A program made the position numbers and the translations under genes. From DATBLY01 sp963705545 (GTDB lineage: Bacteria; Actinomycetota; UBA4738; HRBIN12), in contig CAVPJX010000004.1 of assembly GCA_963705545.1 (NCBI GenBank), forward strand, positions 124,001-188,000: 64,000 bases of DNA. The letters run 5' to 3'. Shown piece after piece: positions 46,416 through 54,656 of this stretch (within the stretch, counting starts at the first letter, position 1; the number at the start of each line of letters is the position of its first letter). The notes beneath the pieces are model-generated. The model searched no databases, was not told the DNA's origin, and was given only the letters and a program-made list of their open reading frames with translations.

Positions 46416-48112
46416 GTCGTTCCGGACGGTCCGCTCGGCCCGGTCGGCCCGGTGGGCGTCGAGCCCTCGTTGCGGAACAGGGTCACGCTGCTGCCCGGGT
46501 CGAGCTCCGTGCCCGCGCCCGGGCTGGTCGAGGCCACGCGGTTCGGGTTCGGACACGCCGGGTTGGGCGTGACGGTCCCGCCATCGAGGACGTTCAGCCC
46601 GAGGGCCTGCAGCTGCGCCTTCGCGGCGCCGAACGAGAGGCAGGTGACGTCCGGCAGGACCACCTTGTCGGTCCCGGATGACACGACGACGTTCACCTCG
46701 GTCCCCTCGGGGACCTCGCTCTGGGCCTCCGGCGACTGGGAGATGATCTGGCCCACGGGGATCGTGTCGCTGGGCGCCTGCGTCGTCGTGCCGAGCTCGA
46801 GCTTCACGGCCCGCAGCGCCGCCTGCGCGTCGGCGAGGGTCAGGTCGGTGACATCGGGCACGAGGACCGTCGGCACCTCCTTCGCGATCACCAGGTCGAC
46901 CGCGTCGCCGTCGTTCAGGGTCTGGCCGTTCACCGGGCTCTGGCTGAGCACCTCGTCGATCCGCGCGGTCTCGGACGCTCGCCTCGTCACGGTGCCGACG
47001 ATCAGACCGGCGTCCTCGATCCGTTCCGTCGCCTTCTCCAGCAGCAGGCCGACGACGTTCGGCACGACGACCGGCGTCGAACCCTCCTCGTCGGAGAGCA
47101 ACGTCGTCGCGAGCAGATAGCCGCCGCCGCCGAGGATCGCGACGATGAGGATCCCGATCAGCACGCCGAGCCAGACCTTCCGGCCGCCGCCCGGAGCGTC
47201 GCCGGTCGGCGGCAGGACCGCGGTCTGCTGTCGGCTGATCACCTGCGTGGCCTCCCCACCGACGGGGAGCAGCGGGGTCGCCTCCACCTCCTGGCCGGCG
47301 CGGACCCGCTTCAGGTCGTCCTCGAACTCCGATGCGCCCTGATAGCGGTTCGCCGGGTTCTTCGCCAGGGCGCGCATCACGACGGCGTCCAGACGCGGCG
47401 GGATGTCGGGGTCGTGCGAGGAGGGTGGCTCCGGCGTCTCGTTCACCTGCTTGTACGCGACGGAGACCGGCGAATCGCCGACGAAGGGCGGACGCTTCGC
47501 GAGCATCTCGTACAGGACCGCGCCGAGCGAGTAGATATCGGTGCGCCCGTCGACCCCCTGTCCCTGGGCCTGTTCGGGTGAGATGTACGCGGCCGTGCCG
47601 AGCACCGCGGACGTCTGCGGCGCGGTCTCCGGACCGGCGACGATCCGCGCGATCCCGAAGTCCATCACCTTCACCTCGCCGTCGCGCGTGACCATGATGT
47701 TCGCGGGCTTGATGTCGCGATGGATCACGCCGCGCGCGTGCGCGTACGCGAGCGCGTCGCAGATCTTCTCGGCGACCTCGACGGCCTGCATCGGCGATAG
47801 CGATCCGCCCTGGCTCATGAAGTCGGCGAGGGTCCGGCCCTCGATGAACTCCATCACGATGAATTGCGTCTCGCCGTCGGACCCGCTGTCGTAGACGCCG
47901 ACGATGTTCGGCTGGTTCATGCGGGCGGCGGCCTGCGCCTCGCGCCGGAACCGCTCGACGAAGCCGGCGTCGCGGGCGAACTGGGGGAGCAGGACCTTCA
48001 CGGCGACGGTACGGTTCAACGTGGTGTCGAACCCGCGGAAGACCTCGGCCATCCCGCCGGATCCGATCCGCGCTTCCAGGCGGTACCGCCCGCCCAGCAC
48101 CCGTTCGCTCAC
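46412..48112 (-). CDS. pknB: PASTA-domain Ser/Thr protein kinase PknB
   Basis: A 566-residue membrane kinase. The cytoplasmic kinase domain (about 9-270) has GSGGMAEVF, AVKVL (ATP Lys), HRDIKPAN, DFGIAR and an activation loop ending GTAAYISPEQ. After a juxtamembrane linker and one transmembrane helix (about 320-342) come three extracellular PASTA repeats (each VPDV-type, about 65 residues) and a Pro/Ser/Gly-rich tail. PASTA repeats bind muropeptides/lipid II, and the kinase controls cell-wall synthesis and division. Last of the set pstP-ftsW-pbpA-pknB, but its stop overlaps the ThyX-like gene. No pknA is present. Confidence 0.93.
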   Translation of the reverse strand: MSERVLGGRYRLEARIGSGGMAEVFRGFDTTLNRTVAVKVLLPQFARDAGFVERFRREAQAAARMNQPNIVGVYDSGSDGETQFIVMEFIEGRTLADFMSQGGSLSPMQAVEVAEKICDALAYAHARGVIHRDIKPANIMVTRDGEVKVMDFGIARIVAGPETAPQTSAVLGTAAYISPEQAQGQGVDGRTDIYSLGAVLYEMLAKRPPFVGDSPVSVAYKQVNETPEPPSSHDPDIPPRLDAVVMRALAKNPANRYQGASEFEDDLKRVRAGQEVEATPLLPVGGEATQVISRQQTAVLPPTGDAPGGGRKVWLGVLIGILIVAILGGGGYLLATTLLSDEEGSTPVVVPNVVGLLLEKATERIEDAGLIVGTVTRRASETARIDEVLSQSPVNGQTLNDGDAVDLVIAKEVPTVLVPDVTDLTLADAQAALRAVKLELGTTTQAPSDTIPVGQIISQSPEAQSEVPEGTEVNVVVSSGTDKVVLPDVTCLSFGAAKAQLQALGLNVLDGGTVTPNPACPNPNRVASTSPGAGTELDPGSSVTLFRNEGSTPTGPTGPSGPSGTT

Positions 48113-48130
48113 GCGCCTCCTCGATCCCCT

Positions 48131-49657
48131 CTACAGGCCCAGGTACGCCTCGATCACGCGCTTCGCGATCGGGGCGGCCACCTGACCCCCGGTGGCCTCG
48201 CTGCCCAGGTTGCCGCCGTCCAGAACGATAACCGCCACCGCGATGCGCGGGACGTCGTCCGGTCCCGCCGGAGCGAAGCACACGAACCACGCGTGCGGTG
48301 GGACGTCCGCGCCGCCGTGCTGCGCCGTCCCGGTCTTGCCGGCAACCGTGACCCCGGGGATCTGCGCCGCGGTCCCCGTGCCTCCCTCGACGACGCTCAC
48401 CATCATCGTCCGCAGGTCGGCGGCCGTCTCCGGCGAGATCGGCCGCCCGTACTCGGTCGGCTCGACCCGACGGATCACCCGTCCCTGCGGGTCGCGGACC
48501 TGCCCGACGAGTTGCGGGGTCATCATCCGGCCGCCGTTCGCGATCGCCGACGCGACGATCGCCATCTGCAATGGGTTCGCGAGGTCGTTGTCCTGGCCGA
48601 TCGCGGAGATCGCGACCAGCGGGTCGTTGTCCTCGAAGTACGCCGGGATCGGGAAGCGACCGGTCTCGAAGGGCACGACGAACGGGATCGTCGGTTCGAG
48701 GCAATCGCTCTGCTCGGGCGGATCGGTGGGGCAGAAGCCGAAGGCCTCGGCCTGCGCCTGGAGCGCCTCGGGCCCGAGGGTCAGGCCGATCTCGCCGAAC
48801 GTGACGTTGCAGGAGACTTGGAACGCCTGCGCGAGCGTGATCTGCTTCGCGCCGCCCAGGCACCAGGAGCCGCCGAAGTTCTGGATCGTCTCGTCGGTGA
48901 GGGGCAGGTCCAGCTCGTGCGGGTTCGGCCAGACGCTCTCGGGCCCGTAGCCGTTCTCGATCGCCGCCGCGGCGGTCACGATCTTGAACGTCGATCCCGG
49001 TGCGAACAGCTCCTGGCTGGCGCGCGGCACGAGCGGCTTCTCGGGGTCGACGTTGTACGCGTCCCACGCGGTACGGATCTCGTCGCGGGTGCCGACCGAC
49101 AGCGTGTTCGGGTCGTAGCTCGGGTTGGAGCACATCGCGAGGACCCCGCCGGTCCGCGGGTCCATCGCGACGACGCCGCCGGGGAGGTCCCCGAGCGCGG
49201 CGCACGCCTCGGCCTGCAGCCGCGCGTCGATCGTGGTGACGACCGGGCCACCCTTCTTCGGCCGACCGAGGATCAGGTCGGCGAACGTCGAGGCCGCCAG
49301 CTCCGGCGCGTCGCCCGACAGGTAGTCGTTCATCGAGCGCTCGATCTGCGTGCGCCCGTACACGCGCGAGTAGAAGCCGGTGATCTCGGCGAAGAGCTCG
49401 CCGTCGGGGTAGCGGCGGACGAAGTGTCGCGACGCGTTGTTGCCGACCGGATCCGAGAGCGCGAGGACGGTGGCGCCGTCGTTCGCGAGGATCGGCCCCC
49501 GCTCGACCTTGGACTCCGCGATGATCTGCCGGGTCGCGTTGGCCGGGTCGTCGGCGATGCGGTCGGCGGCGAACACCTGGACGTAGCTCACCTGCGCGAA
49601 GAGCAGGGCGAACAGGGCTAGGAGCCCGATGCCGAGCCGCCGGATCTGCCGGTTCAC
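48131..49657 (-). CDS. pbpA: Class B penicillin-binding protein (PbpA)
   Basis: A 508-residue peptidoglycan transpeptidase with an N-terminal membrane anchor (about 9-30), a dimerisation domain and the transpeptidase domain. The active-site triplets are GSTFKI (Ser nucleophile), SCN and KTGTAQ; GMDPRTGGVLAM-like and AGQDNDLANPLQMA segments are also seen. The GTG start overlaps the ftsW/rodA stop (GTGA), as expected for an SEDS-bPBP pair that polymerises and cross-links septal or polar wall. Followed by pknB after 18 bp. Confidence 0.93.
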   Translation of the reverse strand: MNRQIRRLGIGLLALFALLFAQVSYVQVFAADRIADDPANATRQIIAESKVERGPILANDGATVLALSDPVGNNASRHFVRRYPDGELFAEITGFYSRVYGRTQIERSMNDYLSGDAPELAASTFADLILGRPKKGGPVVTTIDARLQAEACAALGDLPGGVVAMDPRTGGVLAMCSNPSYDPNTLSVGTRDEIRTAWDAYNVDPEKPLVPRASQELFAPGSTFKIVTAAAAIENGYGPESVWPNPHELDLPLTDETIQNFGGSWCLGGAKQITLAQAFQVSCNVTFGEIGLTLGPEALQAQAEAFGFCPTDPPEQSDCLEPTIPFVVPFETGRFPIPAYFEDNDPLVAISAIGQDNDLANPLQMAIVASAIANGGRMMTPQLVGQVRDPQGRVIRRVEPTEYGRPISPETAADLRTMMVSVVEGGTGTAAQIPGVTVAGKTGTAQHGGADVPPHAWFVCFAPAGPDDVPRIAVAVIVLDGGNLGSEATGGQVAAPIAKRVIEAYLGL

Positions 49658-51018
49658 GCCGGCACCTCCTCCGCGACGGCCTCGTCCGGTGCCGGACGCT
49701 CCGGCTCCCTCTGACGGCGGCGCGCGGGGCGCCACGGGCCGGCCGAGACCCGGATCAGGAGCGCGAGGATCACGAAGTTCGCGACCAGGCTCGAGCCGCC
49801 GTAGGAGACGAACGGCAGCGTCACGCCGGTGAGCGGGATCAGCCGCAGGATGCCGCCCACGATCACGAACGTCTGCAGCGCGATGCTCACCGTCAGGCCG
49901 GTCGCCAGGAGCTTGCCGAAGCTGTCGGTCCGTTCGATCGCGACGCGGAGCCCGCGGCCGAGCAGGATCAGGTACGCGAGGAGTACGGCCGCGGTGCCGA
50001 GCAGACCGAGCTCCTCCCCGATCGCCGCGAAGATGAAGTCGGTCGCGGCGTAGGGGATCAACGTCGGCGAGCCCTGACCGAGGCCCGTCCCCACCAACCC
50101 ACCCGACGCGAGCGCGAACCACCCCTGCGCGAGCTGTCCGTACCCGAGCTCGAAGACCTTGCCGGGGTCGAGCGCGTGCAACCAGTAGTCGACGCGGAGC
50201 TGGACGTGTGCGAACGTCGCGTACCCGACCACCGCGCCGCCGGCGAACAGCACCAGGCCGATCACCAGGTATCCGGGTCGACCGCTCGCGACCCAGATCA
50301 TCACCACGAACACGCCGAAGTACAGGAGCGATGCGCCGAGGTCCTTCTCGAGGAACAGCACGACGAGCGAGGCGACCCACGCGAGGATCAGCGGGCCGAG
50401 GTCCTTCAAGCGCGGCAGGCCGAACCGCCCGACGCCCTCCGCGAGCAGCTCGCGCTTGGCCGCGAGGTAGGACGCGAGGAAGATCACGATCAGGACCTTG
50501 CCGAACTCCGAGGGCTGGAACGACAGCGGCCCGATCTGCACCCACAGCCGGGCCCCGTTGATCGTCTGGCCGATCCCCGGGACGATCGGCAGGAGCAGGA
50601 GCACGAGCCCGGCGAGACCGATCGTGTAGGTGTAGGCGTCCAGCGATCGGTCGTCGCGGACGAGCACGAGCGTCAGGACGAACGCGACGAGCCCTACCAG
50701 GAGCCACGTCACCTGCTCGATCGCGAGATCGGGCTGCAGCCGCCAGATCACTGCGAATCCGAGCCCCGCCAACACGCCCGCGGCCGGCAGCAGCGCCGGG
50801 TCGGCCCGCCGGGCGGTGAGGCGGACCGCTCCCCAGGCGATCAGGTACCCCGCCACGATGATGGAGCCGTACAGGCCGATGCTCGGCGGGACGCGGCCGC
50901 GACGGCCGAGGCCCACCAGCGCGTAGGCGAGCAGGGTGACGGACGCCGCCAGGAGCAGCAGGAACAGGCCGGAGGCAGCGCGCGGGACGCGCGCGGCCTT
51001 CGCGCCGGACCGGCTCAC
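49654..51018 (-). CDS. rodA: SEDS-family peptidoglycan polymerase (FtsW/RodA)
   Basis: A 454-residue polytopic protein with about twelve helices. LWVQIGPLSFQPSEFGKVLIVIFLASYL, FLEKDLGASLLYFGVF, TDFIFAAIGEELGLLG, and LPFVSYGGSSLVANF are the SEDS signatures; the Asp in EKDLG is in the catalytic loop. An Arg/Glu-rich cytoplasmic tail ends the protein. Position between pstP and pbpA matches mycobacterial rodA, hence the symbol; FtsW cannot be excluded on sequence alone. A GTG start overlaps the pstP stop. Confidence 0.9.
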   Translation of the reverse strand: MSRSGAKAARVPRAASGLFLLLLAASVTLLAYALVGLGRRGRVPPSIGLYGSIIVAGYLIAWGAVRLTARRADPALLPAAGVLAGLGFAVIWRLQPDLAIEQVTWLLVGLVAFVLTLVLVRDDRSLDAYTYTIGLAGLVLLLLPIVPGIGQTINGARLWVQIGPLSFQPSEFGKVLIVIFLASYLAAKRELLAEGVGRFGLPRLKDLGPLILAWVASLVVLFLEKDLGASLLYFGVFVVMIWVASGRPGYLVIGLVLFAGGAVVGYATFAHVQLRVDYWLHALDPGKVFELGYGQLAQGWFALASGGLVGTGLGQGSPTLIPYAATDFIFAAIGEELGLLGTAAVLLAYLILLGRGLRVAIERTDSFGKLLATGLTVSIALQTFVIVGGILRLIPLTGVTLPFVSYGGSSLVANFVILALLIRVSAGPWRPARRRQREPERPAPDEAVAEEVPA

Positions 51019-52163
51019 GAGCTCTCCCCGGACGTGGACGCCGCTCGTGCGGCGTCCACGTCCCGCCGGATCTGATCGACGATCTGCTGCGCCTCCTCGC
51101 GGTCGTTCGCGGTGATGCCGTCGGCGAGCGTGGCGTACAGCGGCAGCGCTGCGGCCTCCTCGGAGGGGATGTCGGTCTCGACCTGGACGCGCGAGAAGCG
51201 GAGGCCTCCGAGCTCGGCCGGGATACCCCGGAAGATCGCGACGCTTCCGTTCGACTCGCCGACGTACCACTGGCGGTCGAGGTAGGAGCGCCCCACCGCC
51301 ACGAGCGCGAGCACAGCGATCGCGGCGACGGCCGCGCCGATGATCCAACGACGAGCGGTCGCCGGGGCGACCCGCCGGCGCTTCGGCCCCCCCTTCCGGG
51401 GCGTGCCGCTGGGTGACGCCGCGTCCGACGACCCCTGGCGTCCCGTCGCGGGCGCCACCTCGTCGTCGTCGCGGGCGTCGACGACGATCACGGTGATGTT
51501 GTCGATCCCGCCCGCGCGATTCGCCGCGCGCACGAGCCGGGTCGCGGCGTCCTGCGGCCCGGGCGTCGACTCGAGGATCGCCTGGATCTGCTCGGGGGTC
51601 ACCATGTTCGTGAGCCCGTCGCTGCACAGCAGGAGCCGGTCCCCCTCGAGGAGCGGCACGTCGTCCTCGTCGACCTGGACGTCCGGCTCGGTGCCGAGCG
51701 CGCGGGTGACGACGTTGCGGTGCGGATGGACCTCCGCCTCCTCGGGCGAGATCTCGCCCGCCTTGACCATCCGGTTCACGAGGGTGTGATCCTCGGTGAG
51801 CTGCCGGAACGCGCCGGCGCGCAGGAGGTAGGCACGGCTGTCGCCGACGTGGGCGAGATGGGCGCCGTCGTCGTCCACGATCGCGGCGGTGAGCGTGGTC
51901 CCCATCCCGCTCACGGCGCGATCGTGCATCGATCGTTCGAAGACGGCGCGGTTCGCCTCGCGCACCTGCTCCGCGAGCCGCCCCTTGCCCGCCCGCGCGA
52001 GGGACTCCACCGTCTCGAGCGCGAGCTCCGACGCGACCTCGCCGCCGCGATGCCCGCCCATCCCGTCCGCCACCGCGTAGAGCGGCGGATCGACCAGGAA
52101 CGAGTCCTCGTTGCGCTCGCGGACCTGGCCGATGTCCGTGACGACGCCGACGTCGAACCTCAT
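51015..52163 (-). CDS. pstP: PP2C-family Ser/Thr phosphatase PstP
   Basis: A 382-residue phosphatase. Metal-binding motifs RNEDSFLVD, AVADGMGGHRGGEVAS, DGLTNMV and GGIDNITVIVVD are intact (about 1-235). A linker, a transmembrane helix (about 275-295) and a short extracellular domain follow. It reverses PknB phosphorylation. ATG 52163 lies 10 bp after fhaB. The C-terminal extracellular part is Asp/Glu-rich with no known domain. Confidence 0.93.
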   Translation of the reverse strand: MRFDVGVVTDIGQVRERNEDSFLVDPPLYAVADGMGGHRGGEVASELALETVESLARAGKGRLAEQVREANRAVFERSMHDRAVSGMGTTLTAAIVDDDGAHLAHVGDSRAYLLRAGAFRQLTEDHTLVNRMVKAGEISPEEAEVHPHRNVVTRALGTEPDVQVDEDDVPLLEGDRLLLCSDGLTNMVTPEQIQAILESTPGPQDAATRLVRAANRAGGIDNITVIVVDARDDDEVAPATGRQGSSDAASPSGTPRKGGPKRRRVAPATARRWIIGAAVAAIAVLALVAVGRSYLDRQWYVGESNGSVAIFRGIPAELGGLRFSRVQVETDIPSEEAAALPLYATLADGITANDREEAQQIVDQIRRDVDAARAASTSGESS

Positions 52164-52173
52164 CGACCGCTCC

Positions 52174-52623
52174 TCATCGGCGGAGCTCCATCACGGTCGT
52201 ACCCACCCGGATCTTGTCGCCCGGCTGGATCTGTGCCGGCGCCGCGAGCTTCTGGTCGTTCACGAAGGTCCCGTTCGTCGAGCCGAGGTCCTCCACGTAC
52301 CAGGCCCCGTTCCGCCCGAACAGCCGCGCGTGCTGGTTCGACGCGTAGGTATCGTCCACCCGGAGCTCGCAGTCCGCGCCGCGGCCGATCGTCATGCTGG
52401 CCGTGAGCTTCGCGGTGCTCGGTCGGCCGCCCCCAGGGGGGTGGATCAGCAGCGTGGAGGAACCCGGAGGCTGCTCGGCGGCGGGCTGCGCTCTGCCGCG
52501 GCGCCGCGTGGAGCCGGCCTCGACCGTCAACCCGCGGATCACCCAGCGCATCGAACGCCAGACGAACAGGAAGAGCAGCGCGAAGAGCCCGTACTTCAAG
52601 GCCGACAACGCGAACGGCGTCAC
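52174..52623 (-). CDS. fhaB: FHA-domain protein FhaB (FipA)
   Basis: A 149-residue protein: an N-terminal membrane helix (about 7-30), a short basic/Pro linker, then an FHA phosphothreonine-binding domain (about 65-149) with IGRGADCELRVDD, YASNQHARL and GSTNGTFVN. FhaB docks to phosphorylated kinases and division proteins. The GTG start overlaps the fhaA stop (GTGA). Confidence 0.9.
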   Translation of the reverse strand: MTPFALSALKYGLFALLFLFVWRSMRWVIRGLTVEAGSTRRRGRAQPAAEQPPGSSTLLIHPPGGGRPSTAKLTASMTIGRGADCELRVDDTYASNQHARLFGRNGAWYVEDLGSTNGTFVNDQKLAAPAQIQPGDKIRVGTTVMELRR

Positions 52624-53309
52624 CCGGTTCCCCGCCGGAACTCGAGCGTGGTGGCGCCGATCGTGATCCGGTCGCCGTCGGCGAGCTCACGCGATTGGAT
52701 CGTCTGGCCGTTCAGCCGAGTGCCGTTCGTCGAACCGAGGTCCGTCAGCGTGAAGGTGCCGTCGCGACGGCGGATCTGAGCGTGTCGGCGGGAGGCGCCC
52801 TTGTCGGCGACGACCACGTCGCACTCGGCGAGCCGACCGATCGTGACCGATGCCTTCGCGAGCACGACGGTTCGCGCCTCGCCGCCTTCGTACACGATCA
52901 GCTGCGCCGCATCGGCCGAGGCCGGTTCGACCTTCTCCTCGCCCTCCACCAGCGAGGCCTCGCAACGGAAGGACCCCTTCTTCAATCCCCCGTCGACCGT
53001 CAGCTCGATCTCGGGGGGACCCACGAGCCCCCACCCGCGCTCGGCGGCGGTCGCCCGGACCACCTCCTCGAGCTCTGAGATCAGTGCGGCTTCGGCCTGC
53101 GTGAAGCGACCGGCGTCCACCGGGGCTAGCGAGAAGACGAAGCGGTTCGGTGCCCAGATCTCGGAGAGGCCGACCGTGCGCTGGGCGTCCATCTCGCGCT
53201 GGATCCGTTTGGCCAGCTCGACCGGCTGGAGACCGCTGCGGAAGGTCGTGGAGAAGAGGCCTTCCACCAGGCCACCGAGTCGTCGTTCGAAGTCGCGGAG
53301 GATCGGCAC
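52620..53309 (-). CDS. fhaA: FHA-domain protein FhaA with DUF3662 N-terminal domain
   Basis: A 229-residue protein. The DUF3662 domain (about 1-125) begins MPILRDFERRLGGLVEGLF and is followed directly by an FHA domain (about 135-229) with TIGRLAECDVVV, ASRRHAQIRR and GSTNGTRLNG. Mycobacterial FhaA has a long disordered linker between the two; here it is very short. FhaA binds the phosphorylated pseudokinase MviN (MurJ) and restrains wall synthesis. It is the first gene of the cluster; TAGGAT/TATCC sequences about 45 bp upstream may include the -10. Confidence 0.9.
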   Translation of the reverse strand: MPILRDFERRLGGLVEGLFSTTFRSGLQPVELAKRIQREMDAQRTVGLSEIWAPNRFVFSLAPVDAGRFTQAEAALISELEEVVRATAAERGWGLVGPPEIELTVDGGLKKGSFRCEASLVEGEEKVEPASADAAQLIVYEGGEARTVVLAKASVTIGRLAECDVVVADKGASRRHAQIRRRDGTFTLTDLGSTNGTRLNGQTIQSRELADGDRITIGATTLEFRRGTG

Positions 53310-53357
53310 GGCGTCGCATGTGCGCAGGCAGAGGGGCCCGCGCTCCCGGCGCCTATC

Positions 53358-53636
53358 CTATCCCTCGGTCTGTGACGGTCCCGTGACGGTCCGCGGCTCG
53401 AGGATCACGGTGCGCGACTCGAGGATCGGGGTCCCGATCGTCACCGCGGTGCCGTCCATCATGACGGTGGCCGCGTCGAACATGACCACGTCGTCGACCT
53501 GCGCCAGCAACACCGCCTCGTCCGTGACGTCCATCGGATCGCCCGCCCCCAGCTCGGTCGTGGGTCCCGTGGTGAACCCGTACCGCTCGTCGGGGTCGAT
53601 GTTGCGGTATCGGCGGCCTCGGATCCGGGAGGACAT
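53358..53636 (-). CDS. Hypothetical protein
   Basis: About 92 residues from ATG 53636 (MSSRIRGRRYRNIDPDERYGF); the frame is open further up to 53738. Basic N-terminus, then an acidic and hydrophobic beta-rich part with near-repeats VTIGTPILESRTVILEPRTVT. Codon third positions are strongly G/C, which favours real coding. No family recognised. It lies 48 bp upstream of fhaA on the same strand and might be co-transcribed with the fhaA cluster. Confidence 0.45.
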   Translation of the reverse strand: MSSRIRGRRYRNIDPDERYGFTTGPTTELGAGDPMDVTDEAVLLAQVDDVVMFDAATVMMDGTAVTIGTPILESRTVILEPRTVTGPSQTEG

Positions 53637-53981
53637 CACATGGGCTGACCGGGTGACCGTCCCCCCGGACCGGAGACCGCGCTCTTCGCGACGCCTTGGC
53701 ATGGAGGGTTTGTATCCCGAGCGACGACGCGCGAACATCGGCGGAGCGGCGGGTTCCGCGCGTTCCCCCGACGGTGCTACAGCGGGACCGCTCGCCGGTC
53801 CCCGACGGGATCGCGAACGCTCGGCCGCACGCTACGTACGTACGCGACGTTCGGCTCATGCGTAGGAGGGACCCTCACCGCCCGTGCGGAGGCGCCGCGG
53901 CCCGCATCTGCGGGTTTCCCGCACGCTCTGACCACATCTGACTAGCGGTCGCAGGGAAGCAGGGTTTCCCGGTGCGCGGGT
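53637..53981. other. 345-bp region without a clear gene
   Basis: It holds the palindrome TGCGGG-TTT-CCCGCA (53909-53923), a second GGGTTTCCC (53962-53970) and a TACG-repeat palindrome CGTACGTACG (53835-53844). These may form the control region of the response regulator gene, or of the divergent hypothetical gene. No complete open frame with coding character was found here. Confidence 0.45.
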
Positions 53982-54458
53982 ATGCAGTCCGACGCGTCGT
54001 GGGACGACAACCCCAACGTGGACAGGAACGAACGACCCGCGAAGATCCTGGTGATCGACGACGACCCCGACGTCCGCACGTTGTGCCGTCTGAACCTCGG
54101 GTGGGCCGGTCACGAGGTCTTGGAGGCCGAGGGCGGGCGGCAGGCCCTCGAGATGGTGGCGGCCGACGCGCCCGACGCGCTCGTGCTGGACATCATGATG
54201 CCGATGGTCGACGGGCTGGACGTCCTGCGGAGCGTCCGGAGCGATCCGGCCACGCGCGAGATCCCCGTCGTCGTGATCAGCGCCCGGGTCGGCGTCGAGG
54301 ATCAGGTCCGAGGGCTCGAGACCGGTGCCGACGTGTACGTGACGAAGCCCTTCAGCCCGGAGACGCTCACCTCGATGGTCGAATGCGCGCTCGGCGCCGA
54401 CGCCGAGGAGCGGCGCGGCTGGCGCGAGGCCCGCCTGCGCGAGCTCGCCCAAGCCTGA
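53982..54458 (+). CDS. Receiver-only (CheY-like) response regulator
   Basis: A 158-residue protein: an N-terminal tail of about 20 residues, then one receiver domain with the acidic pocket DDD, phosphoryl-accepting Asp in VLDIMMPM, the Ser/Thr in VISAR and the Lys in VTKPF. No output domain follows; the C-terminal 20 residues are Arg/Glu-rich. It may be a phosphotransfer relay or act by protein contacts. No histidine kinase is adjacent; the multi-PAS protein 9 kb away is the nearest sensory protein. ATG 53982 is the first start; homology begins about residue 20. Confidence 0.83.
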   Translation: MQSDASWDDNPNVDRNERPAKILVIDDDPDVRTLCRLNLGWAGHEVLEAEGGRQALEMVAADAPDALVLDIMMPMVDGLDVLRSVRSDPATREIPVVVISARVGVEDQVRGLETGADVYVTKPFSPETLTSMVECALGADAEERRGWREARLRELAQA

Positions 54459-54472
54459 GGACGGCCGCTTGC

Positions 54473-54478
54473 TAGGAT
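54473..54478 (+). promoter_or_regulatory. -10 element of the tRNA-Leu gene (TGCTAGGAT, extended -10)
   Basis: TAGGAT preceded by TGC, ending 11 bases before the mature 5' end of the tRNA. Confidence 0.5.
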
Positions 54479-54489
54479 GACGCCCCCAC

Positions 54490-54575
<86 letters not shown>

Positions 54576-54656
54576 CGATCAGCCGCCGCCAGACGGCCGC
54601 TCCAGCTCATCCCGAGCCGTCTCGGTCACCTCGCCTCCCGGTGAGCGCGTTCGTTC

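Noticed and set aside
46416..49205. Apparent 1463-residue frame merging the ThyX-like gene with upstream sequence
   Set aside because: The upstream part runs out of frame through pknB and pbpA; the GTG at 46415 overlapping the pknB stop is the natural start.
53909..53970. GGGTTTCCC copies as additional GlnR boxes
   Set aside because: They contain GTTTC, but six bases further on there is no matching pentamer (GCTCT and CGCGG instead of GTTTC/GTnAC).
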